From Procambarus clarkii (Eukaryota; Arthropoda; Malacostraca; Decapoda; Cambaridae), in assembly GCF_040958095.1 (NCBI RefSeq), contig NC_091219.1:26194523-26258522 (forward strand): a DNA stretch of 64,000 nt, in the 5' to 3' direction. The position numbers were made by a program, and so were the translations under genes. The number at the start of each line of letters is the position of its first letter. Within the stretch, counting starts at the first letter, position 1. Below, piece by piece: positions 23,430 to 34,745 of the stretch. The notes beneath the pieces were generated by a model, which did no database searches, was not told where the DNA came from, and saw nothing but the letters and a program-made list of their open reading frames with translations.

Positions 23430-23810
23430 TAATGGTGAACGTGTTCTAATGGTGAACGTGTTCTAATGGTGAACGTGTTCTAATGGCGAACGTGTTCTAA
23501 TGGTGAACGTGTTCTAATGGTGAACGTGTTCTAATGGTGAACGTTGTTCTAATGGTAAACGTGTTCTAATAGTGAACATGTTCTAATGGCGAACGTGTTC
23601 TAATGGTGAACGTGTTCTAATGGTGAACATGTTCTAATGGTGAACATGTTCTAATGGTGAACATGTTCTAATGGTGAACGTGTTCTAATGCTGAACGTGT
23701 TCTAATGGTGAACGTTGTTCTAATGGTGAACGTGTTCTAATGGTGAACGTGTTCTAATGGTGAACGTGTTCTAATGATGAACATGTTCTAATGGTGAACG
23801 TGTTCTAATG
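23430..23810. repeat. 17-bp minisatellite, about 22 copies
   Basis: The unit is ggtgaacgtgttctaat, with variants cat for cgt and single-base insertions (cgttgttct). The array is imperfect. Confidence 0.95.
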
Positions 23811-24405
23811 CGTGCTTTTCACTGCCCAAAAACTGTTCACCAATAACAATGGAACAGGTGATGACCGACAAGGTAGGCCTATAATGTGTCACTTAAAAAT
23901 TCCAGGTTCTAATATTTTTTTCAACGTGAACGATATTCAACCTACAGCACAAAGTGTTCACAGAAAAAAAAGTATTTGTTCACCTAGAGTGATGAACTTT
24001 CCTTCAGTGTTCACCACTTAGTACATTTCCTACGTGTGTACGAATCACATTGAACGGCACTTATTCACTTTTCCATTTAACTGGTTATTCATTTAGTCGT
24101 CTCGGTACAGTTATGGCTTCGCAGCTTGCAGAGTCGGTGCTCGATTCCCGATTGTCCCAGCGACTGGGCACCGTCCCTTCCAAGTAGCTACACAGTAATG
24201 AACACCGATGTGATTGAACATATGAATCGCACTCGAAGAAAGGACATTGGGGTGTAAAAGTTCCAAGTAGCACGGGCTATGGTGAGCCCGCAGTAGAGTA
24301 AAATGATGTTTAGGGAGAGAACTAACCCGCAACACCACGATTTGGAGCAAGGAGCTGCCTCCATGATGGCTGGGCTATGACTGGGGGGCTCCAGGCAGGC
24401 ACTCC

Positions 24406-24470
24406 TTCTCTCCCTCCCTCCCTCCCTCCCTCTCTACCACCTTCTCTCACTCCCTCCACAACAGGTGGAC
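24406..24470. repeat. (TCCC)n pyrimidine tract
   Basis: A short run of tccctccctccctccctccc with flanking CT-rich sequence. Confidence 0.8.
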
Positions 24471-24760
24471 GGTTAGTTCAATGTCGGCTGCCAATGGGGA
24501 TAACGTCCACTTACACTAACATGAGAAGAAAGACCCGCTATCTCCCTCAGATTCTCCAACAATCTCTAATGCTTGCTGTGCCTAGCCTGTGTGGGGGCAA
24601 GCTGGTGGGGGAGGAGGCACCCAGGAGATGCCAGGACTAGGGGAAAGACACCCAGATGCTAGGACTAGGGAAGGCTCTCAGGAGACGGTAACAAGCACCA
24701 CTTTGAAAGATGGTACAAGTTTTATAAGGTCAAGTGCCCTGAAGTTTTCGTCGACGTGGA

Positions 24761-25005
24761 GGGCCGGTCGGCCGAGCGGACAGCACGCGGGACTTGTGAT
24801 CCTGTGGTCCTGGGTTCGATCCCAGGCGCCGGCGAGAAACAATGGGCAGAGTTTCTTTCACCCTATGCCCCTGTTACCTAGCAGTAAATTAGGTACCTGG
24901 GTGTTAGTCAGCTGTCACGGGCTGCTTCCTGGGGGTGGAGGCCTGGTCGAGGACCGGGCCGCGGGGACACTAAAGCCCCGAAATCATCTCAAGATAACCT
25001 CAAGA
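24761..25005 (+). mobile_element. tRNA-derived SINE, near full length
   Basis: The tRNA-like head has an A box (tcggccgagcgg) and a perfect B box (ggttcgatccc). The body follows (accctatgcccctgttacct, aggtacctgggtgttagtca, gctgtcacgggctgcttcct). A 3' end with gaccgggccgcggggacac and aaatcatctcaagataacct completes it. It is nearly identical to the copy at 49267-49516. Confidence 0.9.
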
Positions 25006-25129
25006 GACGTTTCCTTAGCTGACGTTTTATAGTGTATTATCACCTCCAACTGTGTATTTTAAGTCTGACCACCAGCGAATGCTTCTCCAATCACTTTGGG
25101 GCATAAGGTAATTAGGTCTATGTTTTGAT

Positions 25130-25620
25130 TAGGTGGTAAGAAGACTACCGACCTCCTTATTAAAAACAGCCCGAAGCCGACGGAGAACTCTTTACAGTAG
25201 TCAAGCGTGGTATACATGTACTCCTGCCCCCATGAAGGATGTAACCTTCAAGCTAAGTACATAGGTATGACGTCGACCAAGCTGACGAGGCGTTCGACCT
25301 GTCATCTTCAATCAGGTGCTCCCCCCCCCCCCAGGAATCACATGAGACAAGCCCATGACATCACCCTAACAAGAGAAATGTTGAATCCAAACACTTGTAT
25401 ATAATAGATAAAACCCAAGAATTAAGAAGATTACAAATTCTTGAAGCCATTCGTATAAAAATAGAACAACCTGGCATGAATACCCAAATTACGGAACTAT
25501 TCACTCTACCCACCATGAGAGTAAGAATACGAGCAGAGCGTGAAGATGCCCAACATAGAAGACACTGCCCAACATGCTACGCTCACTATTTATTTATGCA
25601 TATACAAGAATGTACATAAG
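25130..25620 (+). mobile_element. Penelope-like element fragment with GIY-YIG endonuclease domain
   Basis: The end of a Penelope-type RT (KTTDLLIKNSPKPTENSLQ) is followed, past a stop, by VYMYSCPHEGC, AKYIGMTSTKLTRR, then HMRQAHDITLTRE, LRRLQILEAIRIKIEQPGMN. This is the PLE GIY-YIG layout: VYxYxC, a Cys pair, YIG, a catalytic Arg region, then the Glu-bearing ILEA helix and the P-x-(I/M/L)N end. A (C)12 run at about 25321-25332 and a frameshift near 25400 break the ORF. Confidence 0.85.
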
Positions 25621-25859
25621 GAATGTGAGGATACAATTATGGTAATTACAGTCTTGTAAAGCCACTAGCACGCGCAGCGTTTCGGGCAGAACTACATAAG
25701 AACATTAACATAAGAACATTAACGTACACTACACCTGATTATTCTTTGTACCCTTTTTTCGCTTTATTCTTTACCCCTTTACGTCTCATTCTTCATCTAT
25801 TTATATTTATATGTATATGTCTCCCTCAACGGTATAAATCAAATAAGCCCAGTTATAAC

Positions 25860-26023
25860 CCCACTCCTGTGCCAGGTAAGTCCACTACGGGCTCACCATA
25901 GCCCGTGCTACTAGCCCCGCTCCTGTGCCAGGTAAGTTACGGGCTCACCATAGCCCGTGCTACTTGCCCAGCTCCTGTGCCAGGTAAGTCCACTACGGGC
26001 TCACCATAGCCCGTGCTACTTGT
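25860..26023. repeat. 54-60-bp tandem repeat, three copies
   Basis: Units carry ctcctgtgccaggtaagt, an optional ccact, then acgggctcaccatagcccgt and gctactt. Each unit contains a self-complementary acgggct..agcccgt stem. Confidence 0.85.
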
Positions 26024-26049
26024 AACCTTTTGTTCCCAGTAGCTGATTC

Positions 26050-26150
26050 TAAAAACAACAACAACAACAACGTACAGTCCCATCACTTGAGAATGAACCA
26101 TATAGGTTCGAAACGTTGTGCACATTTATAATAAAGTGTAACACATTCTA
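26050..26150 (+). mobile_element. Probable Penelope-like 3' terminal segment with hammerhead-like module
   Basis: The segment cacttgagaatgaaccatat, then aggttcgaaacgttgtgc, folds as a GAACC/GGTTC stem followed by GAAAC. The same layout occurs at 60946-60980. It lies about 430 bp downstream of the GIY-YIG fragment. The link is inferred. Confidence 0.5.
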
Positions 26151-26329
26151 CAGCTATTTATTCTTTTAGTTTACCTAGAACAAAGATGACATTTGGAGAG
26201 ATCCTCTTCCACTTAAACCAAGATTCAAGAGTACTAATGAGAAAGATCGAAGCCCTTAACTAGAAATACTTATTGAAACATGACTAAATAAAAATACCCC
26301 CCCCAGGTCGAATTATTGCCCCCCCCCAC

Positions 26330-26400
26330 TCCCCCCCTCCAGGATGCACCCCCACAACAGTTGACTGAGTACCTATTTACTGCTGGGTGAACAGAGGAAG
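26330..26400 (-). mobile_element. Short SINE body fragment
   Basis: The text ccacaacagttgactgagta, then cctatttactgctgggtgaa, matches the reverse complement of the common SINE body. Confidence 0.5.
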
Positions 26401-27284
26401 TAGGGTGAATAGTCCCGTTGGAGAACGGCCTGAATCCCCATTGCAGCATCCCTACAATGGGATCTGCATTAGGGATTCCTCCTTAACCACCACCCCCCAC
26501 GCCCTCCCTAACCCCCCCCCCCTCCCCTCCCTCTGTAAGACTTGCATGCACGATATGACCTCCCAATTGCAGCCATTCTCGCCCCCCGTTCGCTACATTC
26601 GACCCTAAGGACTCACAACATAAGGACTAAACTTCCCCGGGGAAAATTTTGCTTGCCTCCAGCAGGCAATAACCTACATCATTTTTGTTATCACAGTATA
26701 ATGTTTTAAAGCATGTACAGTTTGCAAGTACTGCGCAGGAGCTCTTAAGATGAACAAGATCCGCCATTTGCGTGTCCTTCCCAGCAATGGGTGAGGATTC
26801 TTAAATATTAAGGTGATAGAGTCGTCATTTCTCTCTTGTGTTTGTTGACATAAAAATGACAAAAAAATGTGGATAAACATATTAGTGCTCTTTACCGGCC
26901 TGTGTTTATGTTGGCATAAACGTACATATCTTTGTTGTTAAGCGTCGCCAAAATACCAACAAGGCATGCCAAATAGAAATGGAAATAGAAATTTGGGGGG
27001 TAGAAATAGCCTAAGCTACTCTATCCCTTTGAGATGTATTTATTGCTTATCTCAATAAACATACTTGAATGCCAAATAGGCAACATAAAAGAGCAGGAGG
27101 TAATGGAGCACAATAAAGAGGGAATAAACACCAGAGCTATGGAAGAAGGCAAGGCATATAAGCGCCAGAAGAGTGGGGGGGGGGGGGGGACGATAAAGAG
27201 ATGTAACTGATGCTCCGTCCAAGGTCACGAAACAAAAGCAGCTCGATCCTGAGTCATGCTAGAGGAAAGGCGCCACGGAAGGGC

Positions 27285-27480
27285 CAAAAGTGACCAGGAT
27301 AAACAAACGGGTTGGAAGAGAACCAACAGAAAATGACAAGGAAGTCTGTGAGGGGCTCAATGAGAGGCTATATACCGGAAGGTGTTCACGACTGAGCCCA
27401 AATTGTTACACTTGGTCCAGCTTACCAGTCCGGTCTGTGAACCGAAATGGCACACAGAATCCAGCCTCTTCATTTGCCAC
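27285..27480 (+). mobile_element. LINE linker-region fragment
   Basis: It reads NKRVGREPTENDKEVCEGLN ER, then in another frame FTTEPK. This matches the region between endonuclease and RT in LINE ORF2 (…D.E.C..LN..F..VFT.E). A frameshift breaks it. Confidence 0.55.
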
Positions 27481-27709
27481 TCATTTAGCCAGAAATGTAC
27501 AAACCCACCTAACCAATCGAGGCCGAATCATAGAAAACTGTGTTTTTTAATAATCCGCCGCATTTTTAGCGGTAACTATGGAATTACTATCTGCTCCATG
27601 CAGGGGGCAAAACTTTCTGAAAGCGTCTGATATATTGGTACAATATTTTACCATTTTGTACGGAGAAAGAGAACAACATGCCTGAAAGCACTCTTAAACA
27701 AATGACGGG

Positions 27710-27785
27710 GCGGCGCTGCATGCCAACAAAATTGGCTTGCGTGCCATATTTGGCACGCGTGCCATAGGTTCACCGCCCTTGACCA
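27710..27785 (-). mobile_element. Possible hAT-type transposon terminus
   Basis: The minus strand begins caagggcggtgaacctatgg, then cacgcgtgccaaatatggca. I associate this sequence type with hAT-like terminal repeats found in many animals. Only one end is visible. Confidence 0.3.
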
Positions 27786-28159
27786 TCTCCCCCTCTTCTC
27801 CGCCAACAACCATCAACACTGACGGACTGTAAACAGCGCCAGTGTAAGGGCGTCATTTGTCGGGCATTAATTTGCAGAACTTTAATGAAGGATTTTCTCT
27901 GCTTTCATCTTGTAGTTCTTCCTTCATCTTACCCTGTACGTTTATACGTGTTTTCATTCATTTCTTCATGTTGTAATCATGTGTTCGTCCGTCCCCTGAA
28001 CTCAGTCATGTTAAGTGTTCCACATGTCACGTGTTCCACATGTCACGTGCTCAACATGTCACGTGCCCAACATGACATGTGGGGCACTATTGTTGTGTTC
28101 CAACTAGCTCATTCATCAAGTCCATTTCATTCATGTCATTATCCAATCACCACGTGACG

Positions 28160-28590
28160 GGAACTCCCCCCCCCCCTTGACAACACCTTCATTGACTGTT
28201 GTGGGGTTACGTCACTATATATGGGGCAGTTGTGGGCACATATGTAACCTCCCCCTCTCTCCCCCTTCCCCCTCACTGACGCCCCCCTCTCTCTCCCCTC
28301 TCTGTTACCACTCTTTATCATTCTCTAAGCATTTATGTCCTCTTTTAGCACCACGCTTTTTCCCTTCTCAGTACCTCTTTTCTCCGCCTCTTAACACCCT
28401 TCCCCTCTCTCTCTCCCCCCTCTCTTACCCCCCCCCCTCCGCTCTCTCCCCTTCCCCCCCCCCTCTCTTACCCCCCCCCTCCGCTCTCTCCCCTTCCCCC
28501 CCCCTCCATCAACAACAGTGCCCAACCCCTCTAATTTCACCTATTAACGTCACTCTCAACTCCCCCCCCTCTCCCCTTGTAATGGGCGTG
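28160..28590. repeat. Polypyrimidine tract
   Basis: About 400 bp are strongly C/T-rich on the plus strand, with several C runs of 7-10 and repeated ccctccgctctctccccttc segments. The apparent 181-codon ORF is compositional. Confidence 0.8.
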
Positions 28591-28643
28591 CCGACAAGAG
28601 TGCCACAAGTGATGCCGCCCACACGGCTACACGCCACCCATAA

Positions 28644-28884
28644 TATTTCGGGGCTTAGCGTCCCCGCGGCCCGGTCCTCGACCAGGCCTCCTTTTTCATC
28701 CGCCCCAGGAAGCAGCCCGTAACAGCCTGTCTAACTCCCAGGTATCTATTTACTGCTAGGTGAACAGGGGGCATCAGGGTGAAATAAACTCTCCGCATTT
28801 GTTTCCGCTTCCGCCGGGGATCGAACCCGGAATCTTTGGACTTACGAATGCCAGAGCGCTGTCCACTCAGCCGTCAGGACCCCC
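28644..28884 (-). mobile_element. tRNA-derived SINE, near full length
   Basis: Minus orientation. The B box (ggttcgatccc) is seen as gggatcgaaccc near 28817. The body and the 3' end with gaggaccgggccgcggggac are present. It is more diverged than the pair at 24761 and 49267. Confidence 0.85.
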
Positions 28885-29690
28885 CCTCCCCCCCAACGCC
28901 TTCAGTCGTCACTCAAGGCGTTGCTCAATAGCAACATGTGAAAACAGCTCGGCAGTTCCGTAGTTTGTCATATAAGGTCCGTGTTCAGTGATTGGCCTGT
29001 CCTTATCTCTTTATCACCGCTGATTACCGGTTCTGTGTCAGTCGTTGGACATGTGCTGAATATGTGTCATTTTCCCTTAGTCACGTGTGTCATATGTAGC
29101 TGTATTGTGCCTAGTCTGGTGTGTTCACTCTGGCTAGCCATGTGTGTGTGTTGTGTGTTCAGTCTGCTAACTCATTTATCACCTATCATTTAATTCTTTA
29201 TAATTATTTTCCATTAGCCCTCAAAAGGAAGAACAAGATAGTACTAAAAGTACATATTATTTATGCACAAAGTGTACACAATACAGTATGTAACTTACTA
29301 ATTATAAAAACTGAGATCTGTAAACAAGAAATACAAATTAAATCAATAAAAGTCACCGAGCCATTGTCAGATAATTATTGGTATTAAACAAAAATATTTG
29401 TAAGAACTCGATGGTTGCATAATAAGGATATTAAATAAAAACTTTTTTACTCTACCCTAGACTTCTGCTGTAACATGGAGGGTTGCTAACGTAGTTCCAA
29501 TTGTTGTAAAATATTGTTAAATTTGTTATATATATACAATAGGGGGTATTGAGACCATGCAGAGAGCCTTTGAGAATAAATAAAATGCACATGACCTTAT
29601 TAATCTAGAATAAGCATATGGCATAGTTAATTATGCAGGTCTAAGGAGAGTAGAAAGCATGTACGAAGTTGGCAGAGAGCAAACCGTCCT
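28885..29690. other. No gene recognised
   Basis: AT-rich sequence with short ORFs only. There are no domain motifs. Confidence 0.4.
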
Positions 29691-29699
29691 TCATAATAG

Positions 29700-29885
29700 T
29701 ACGTCGCATTTTTGACGTATACTCTAAGGCCAAAAATCGTCGTACTAGAAAATGAGAACGGCTCGGGAAACTGACATACTGTCCCGTTTTCTGTTTTGGG
29801 TCCTCTGGTGGGTTAGGATAAATAATACTTTAATACGACAGTTTTTTGACGTTCGGGAACCTTAGGAGGACAGGCTTATTGAATA
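29700..29885 (+). repeat. Dispersed repeat, copy in opposite orientation at 34440-34585
   Basis: The phrases ctaaggccaaaaatcgtcgt, acatactgtcccgttttctg and tggtgggttagga occur as reverse complements at 34480-34583. The family is unclassified. The pair is 4.7 kb apart. Confidence 0.75.
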
Positions 29886-30479
29886 GGGTCAGGTGTTGTC
29901 ACCTTACTGCATAGGCCTATTGCGGGCAAATGGAATATGCCCAATTTGATTCAATACTGGAAGAACTATACAGAAGCAATGGTAAGGCATTACTATATAT
30001 ATATATCAGTAATAGTAAATGATATCTTATTGATAACAGTAGTTAGGTCAAGGACCAGCTATCACACTCAAGCGCCCTCATTATAGCAACCATGTTACAG
30101 CGATTACAGTGGCCTCAATACAGCAACCACAATACATCAACCACAATACATCAACCAAACTACAACAATTACACTCCTACAGCAACACTACAGCGATCTC
30201 ACTACAGCCAGAGGGAGACCAGATATACATCACCCTATATCTAGGAAAGCAGGATAGAAGCACTAATATACTCGATGGGGTTACTCCTAGCGAAATAGAG
30301 GTAGTAAGGTCCCCCCAAACGAGACCGAGGAAACGAGACCTTCTCTAGCAAGACCGAGGAAGAGAGGCAGATAGAGACCACTGCTGGAAGCGAGGACGGA
30401 CGCCCAAAAGCTTACCTTCAGCACTTACTAGCAGGTGCCAAAGATCCCAAATACGCAGATCCAAAGGCACATATGGCAC

Positions 30480-30595
30480 TGCTGCTCCGGTTCCTGCTGC
30501 GCCTGTTCCTGCTGCTCCCGTTCCCGCTGCTCCCGTTCCTGCTGCTCCTGCTCCCGCTGCTCCCGTTCCCGCTACTACTGCTACTGGCGGTGGTG
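30480..30595. repeat. Tandem (gctgctcccgttcct)-like repeat
   Basis: Repeats of gctgctcccgttcc and variants give an Ala/Gly- or Arg/Ser-rich ORF on the minus strand depending on frame. No splice or start evidence supports coding. Confidence 0.7.
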
Positions 30596-30659
30596 GGGCG
30601 GCTGCTGCTACACCTGTAACGGCCCACTTAGACATGACCCGTACTGAGACGCGAACTTG

Positions 30660-31060
30660 TCAAGCTGATTAGGGAGAGGGCGGACGATTGAGGGAGGGGG
30701 TGGGGGGTACGGGAGGGACGGGGAGGATGGCTGGCAGAAGGGGGACTCACTATGGAAGGGGGAGGGGGGAAGTAATCACATGTTTCTGGTGCTGATAAGA
30801 GGCAAAGGGGGGGGGGGAGGGTGGTATGCGGTATGCGCGAAGAGGCATGGAAAGAGGGCAAGAAATGGAAAGGAATTGTGGGAAAGTCTGTGGGAAGGAG
30901 GAGGATTGGGTTGAAGAGAAACAGGAATGGGGCTAGGAGATGGGAAGGGGAAAGGGGTGGGTTAGGGGAGGGGATGAGAGACAGTGGGATAGCACACGGG
31001 AGGGGGGAGGACAAGAGAGGACAGGTGGAACAGGTGAGGCCTGGTAGGGAGGGGTAGGCA
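30660..31060. repeat. Polypurine tract
   Basis: About 400 bp with a strong G/A bias on the plus strand and many G runs of 4-10. It is a candidate for G-quadruplex or H-DNA structure. Confidence 0.75.
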
Positions 31061-31189
31061 CTAATGAAAGATAGTGTTATCGCGCGAGTGGGCGTTCAAC
31101 TATTGTTTTCATGTGCACGTTTTTTATGAGTGAAAGTGGGTGACTGAAGAATATTATTAGTATCAGGTTAACGCCGTTTGTTGTCAAAA

Positions 31190-31195
31190 TACACA

Positions 31196-31256
<61 letters not shown>
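31190..31256. repeat. (CA)n microsatellite
   Basis: About 30 CA units, about 55 bp before a tRNA-like SINE head and LINE tails. Confidence 0.95.
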
Positions 31257-31259
<3 letters not shown>

Positions 31260-31311
31260 GTCATGTAAGTAAGTAAGGAAGAGTCATGGTCAGTGTGTGG
31301 TTTTTTTGACA

Positions 31312-31395
31312 ATGTCGTAGCTCAGTCGATTAAGGCAGCGTCTGGGATGATCTCGGACGTAGGTTCGAATCCTCGTCACGGCCCTTGTGGGTTTG
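31312..31395 (+). mobile_element. tRNA-like SINE head, second type
   Basis: The sequence tgtcgtagctcagtcgatta, aggcagcgtctgggatgatc and ggttcgaatcctcgtcacgg has an A-box-like and a perfect B-box motif. Related heads lie at 45166-45250, 44113-44165 and 38797-38850 (minus). It appears joined to a LINE-type tail. Confidence 0.7.
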
Positions 31396-31404
31396 AGCCT
31401 CTAC

Positions 31405-31540
31405 TTTTTTTGAAGGTGGTGGAGGCCAAGACCGTCAGTAGTTTCAAAGAGTTATATGACAAAGAGTGCTGGGAAGACGGGACACCACGAGCGTAGCTCT
31501 CATCCTGTAACTACACTTAGGTAATTACACTTAGGTAATT
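31405..31540 (+). mobile_element. LINE C-terminal remnant with (acttaggtaatt) tail
   Basis: It reads VVEAKTVSSFKELYDKECWE, then DGTPRA, then cctgtaactacacttaggta with the last 14 bp duplicated. The pattern is that of a LINE ORF end plus tail. Confidence 0.65.
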
Positions 31541-31880
31541 ACAGTACCCAAATGAGCCACAGCGACGTTAGAAAGAACTTTTTCAGTGTCAGAGTAGTTA
31601 ACAGGTGGAATGCATTAGGCAGTGATGTGGTGGAGGCTGACTCCATACACAGTTTTAAATGTAGATATGATAGAGCCCAATAGGCTCAGGAACCTGTACA
31701 CCAGTTGATTGACAGTTGAGAGGCGGGACCAAGAGCCAAAGCTCAACCCCCGCAAGCACAATTAGGTGAGTACACACACACACATATATACCAGTTAATT
31801 GACAGTTGAGAGGCGGGACCAAAGAGCCAAAACTCAACCCCCGTAAGCACAAATAGGTGAGTACACACACACACGGATTT
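31541..31880 (+). mobile_element. LINE 3' fragment with tandemly duplicated tail
   Basis: A C-terminal remnant (cccaaatgagccacagcgac onward) is followed by the tail ggcgggaccaagagccaaag and an (AC) end. The tail then repeats: ccagttaattgacagttgag, gcgggaccaaagagccaaaa, and a second (AC) end at about 31862-31874. Confidence 0.85.
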
Positions 31881-32510
31881 CTTCCTATAAACAAACTTGG
31901 GTCAATAAAGTGCCACACTTCTCATGTCTTAATAAGTGGTAAACCCCACATGGAGACCAGAACAAGTAAACCTAACAGCTGAACCACTGTATCAGGACGC
32001 GCACAAGGTGGGGTGGGGCGGCTTGCTTATCTTATCAGGATCAGTGCCACGCTGTGTCCCCGAGAGATAGGACAAGTTATGGCACGGGTGCCGGTGGGTG
32101 TCAGCTGCAGGATTGGCAGGTGTTGGGGGTAACGAGGCTGCCAACGGAGGATGGGAGGGATAGGCCAAGCCTAGCGAGCGTGAGCGGTAGCCTAGCCTAA
32201 CGAATAGTTATTACAAATTAATTCCGAATAACAAATACCGTTTTTGAACTCCTGTCGCCTACGTGACGCCATGTATTCACTGGTCTGTCTCTCTTGACAA
32301 TGTTGTCATACTGTTCACATTTGCCTGTCATGACGTCTGTCTTTCTCAGCCGTGGCACGTCCTTCCTTCCGTCTCTCACTCACGGTCCTTGACTCTTCTC
32401 AGTAAAGCTGAAATATCAAGCAGAACTAACAAGTACCTTAATGTTTACAATGATCCGTTCCCAGGCCGGAGCTCAGCCTGCTCAGGTGAGCTGTCTGCCC
32501 TTGCCATCTC
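31881..32510. other. No gene recognised
   Basis: Single-copy-looking sequence. The 252-codon ORF that starts at 32263 is mostly the 19-bp repeat array that follows. Confidence 0.4.
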
Positions 32511-32512
32511 TC

Positions 32513-32937
32513 CCAGGTACAGAGGCCACTCCCAGGTACAGCGGCCACTCCCAGGGACAGCGGCCACTCCCAGGTACAGCGGCCACTCCCAGGGACAGCG
32601 GCCACTCCCAGGTACAGAGGTCACTCCCAGGTACAGCGGCCACTCCCAGGGACAGCGGCCACTCCCAGGTACAGAGGTCACTCCCAGGTACAGCGGCCAC
32701 TCCCAGGTACAGAGGCCACTCCCAGGTACAGCGGCCACTCCCAGGGACAGCGGCCACTCCCAGGTACAGCGGCCACTCCCAGATACAGCGGCCACTCCCA
32801 GGTACAGAGGCCACTCCCAGGTACAGCGGCCACTCCCAGGGACAGCGGCCACTCCCAGGTACAGAGGTCACTCCCAGGTACAGCGGCCACTCCCAGGTAC
32901 AGCGGCCACTCCCAGGTACAGCGGCCACTCCCAGACA
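32513..32937. repeat. 19-bp minisatellite, about 22 copies
   Basis: The unit is cggccactcccaggtacag. Variants agg/cgg, ggtcac and gggacag recur in patterns. All the long ORFs on both strands here are repeat-derived. Confidence 0.95.
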
Positions 32938-33479
32938 CACTCGTGCAAGCGGTATGGCCACACAAGACAGACTCACTCCGCCATGAAATACCACCCGGCA
33001 GTCCTGGGAAAATATTGCTGACCAACCGGTTTTGAAGTGACATGAACGTGTCTTCACTCATCCAAACCTTCCTACCTAGTCCCGGGTCTTGTCAACAATA
33101 CACCGTTGTTCGTTCTGTAACGAACGAACTGGACTAATTTTACAAATTAACTTTTGTTATTGTATTTTACTTATTTAACTTTGGCGCCTTTTTTTTCACA
33201 GTGGTTGCCTTTCAGTGGAGGGGCCTCGAACGCCGGTACAATACTGAGTTCAGTGTGGTTATTCATAGCGTCTTTAAATGTTGTTCTGCTCTTTATTTTT
33301 CGGGGTGAAAATAAACTAGGCTGTATATGGCTTGCTTAGGTCACGATAGGTCATGATGGGTCAGGATACTGATACATTATCATATGAGTGAGCATTTATT
33401 TTAAGGGGGTCCTTAACTAAACGCTTGCTCCACACACATCAGGTGTTATACCTATTCTATCCTATTCCCATCAGGTTAG

Positions 33480-33745
33480 AATCGGTCAGGTTAGGATAGG
33501 GCAAGTGAGTCAGGTCAGAATAGGTCCGATTACGATACGTCAGGTCAGAATAGGTCCGATTACGATACGTCAGGTCAGAATAGGTCCGATTACGATACGT
33601 CAGGTCAGAATAGGTCCGATTACGATACGTCAGGTCAGGTTACAGTACGTCAGGTGAGGATAGGTCAGGTTACAGTACGTCAGATAAGGATAAATCAGGT
33701 TATAGTACTACAAGTCAGGATTGGTCAGGTCAGGATAGGTCAGAT
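33480..33745. repeat. 30-bp tandem repeat, four exact copies with degenerate flanks
   Basis: The unit is caggtcagaataggtccgat then tacgatacgt, exact at about 33511-33630. Decayed relatives (caggttacagtacgt) extend to 33745. Confidence 0.9.
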
Positions 33746-34234
33746 TCAGCAGTGTAACACGCGTCGTGCTTCAGTGAAAATAACAGCTATACACAACTGC
33801 CCAAATACGGTGAAAATATCACCCACCAATATTTCACAATGACTGATTTTGGGTATGCAAATTCGTCCACATTTTTCCAGATCATTTATTCAATAAAGTC
33901 TGATTATATAGATGAGTGATATATGCATATTTTGATAAGATCAAGTAGAAGAGTTGGCGATGAGGAAGCGTTGATGATGGAGCCTAGTTGCTGGCTTCCT
34001 GTGTGGCGAAGCCAGCTGGCTGGTGAGAAATGTTAGATGAGAACAACCTAAATTGTGTGTATCAACACCTGACATGTGTCCAGTCATGTATATGTGTCTT
34101 AGGCTGGTTGGCCACCGGGCTACTCTTTTTTAGCAATATCCGGCTCCGATATACCCCCCTTTGCAATTTCGATGAAATCCGAAATCGGGGATATATTTTC
34201 CGTAGAGTTTTGAACCATTTTTTTTATCTTTTTG

Positions 34235-34339
<105 letters not shown>

Positions 34340-34439
34340 AGGAAGGGAGTACCACCTCTAGCTGGAAGAAGGGGGACCCATAGCCTCGGAGGATATATAT
34401 ATATATATATATAACAGCAGCCCGTCCTGCTAAAAGGTT

Positions 34440-34585
34440 TCCCAACGTCAAGAAACTGTCGCACTAAAGGGCCCTTATTCTAACCCACCAGAGGTCCCAA
34501 AACAGAAAACGGGACAGTATGTCACTTTCGCGAGCCGCTTCCATTTTCTAATACGACGATTTTTGGCCTTAGGTAGAGTATATGT
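34440..34585 (-). repeat. Dispersed repeat, inverted partner of 29700-29885
   Basis: It carries tcctaacccac-like, cagaaaacgggacagtatgt and acgacgatttttggccttag blocks in reverse order relative to the other copy. Confidence 0.75.
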
Positions 34586-34622
34586 TCATCAATGATCCTA
34601 CTCAATGATCGGCCTAATGTAT

Positions 34623-34742
34623 AAATGATCCTACTCAAATTGCCCTTTAGCTGATCAATCAAAAATGTATCTAAATCCATTTTAGATTCATTTTTGATTG
34701 ATTGATTGATCAGTTAAAGGGCGATTTGAGTAAGATCATTGA
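34623..34742. repeat. Foldback element with about 50-bp arms
   Basis: The left arm (aatgatcctactcaaattgc, cctttagctgatcaatcaaa, aatg) pairs with the right arm (catttttgattgattgattg, atcagttaaagggcgatttg, agtaagatcatt). Few mismatches occur, around a short centre near 34676. Confidence 0.85.
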
Positions 34743-34745
34743 TAC

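Noticed and set aside
24761-24835. Functional tRNA gene
   Set aside because: A and B boxes are present but the cloverleaf is imperfect and the sequence continues into the SINE body found at other loci.
32263-33057. ORFs of 181-252 codons on both strands
   Set aside because: These follow the 19-bp minisatellite; the repeat is open in several frames.
33480-33745. Regulatory cluster of repeated sites
   Set aside because: Exact 30-bp tandem copies without an adjacent gene are better explained as a minisatellite.
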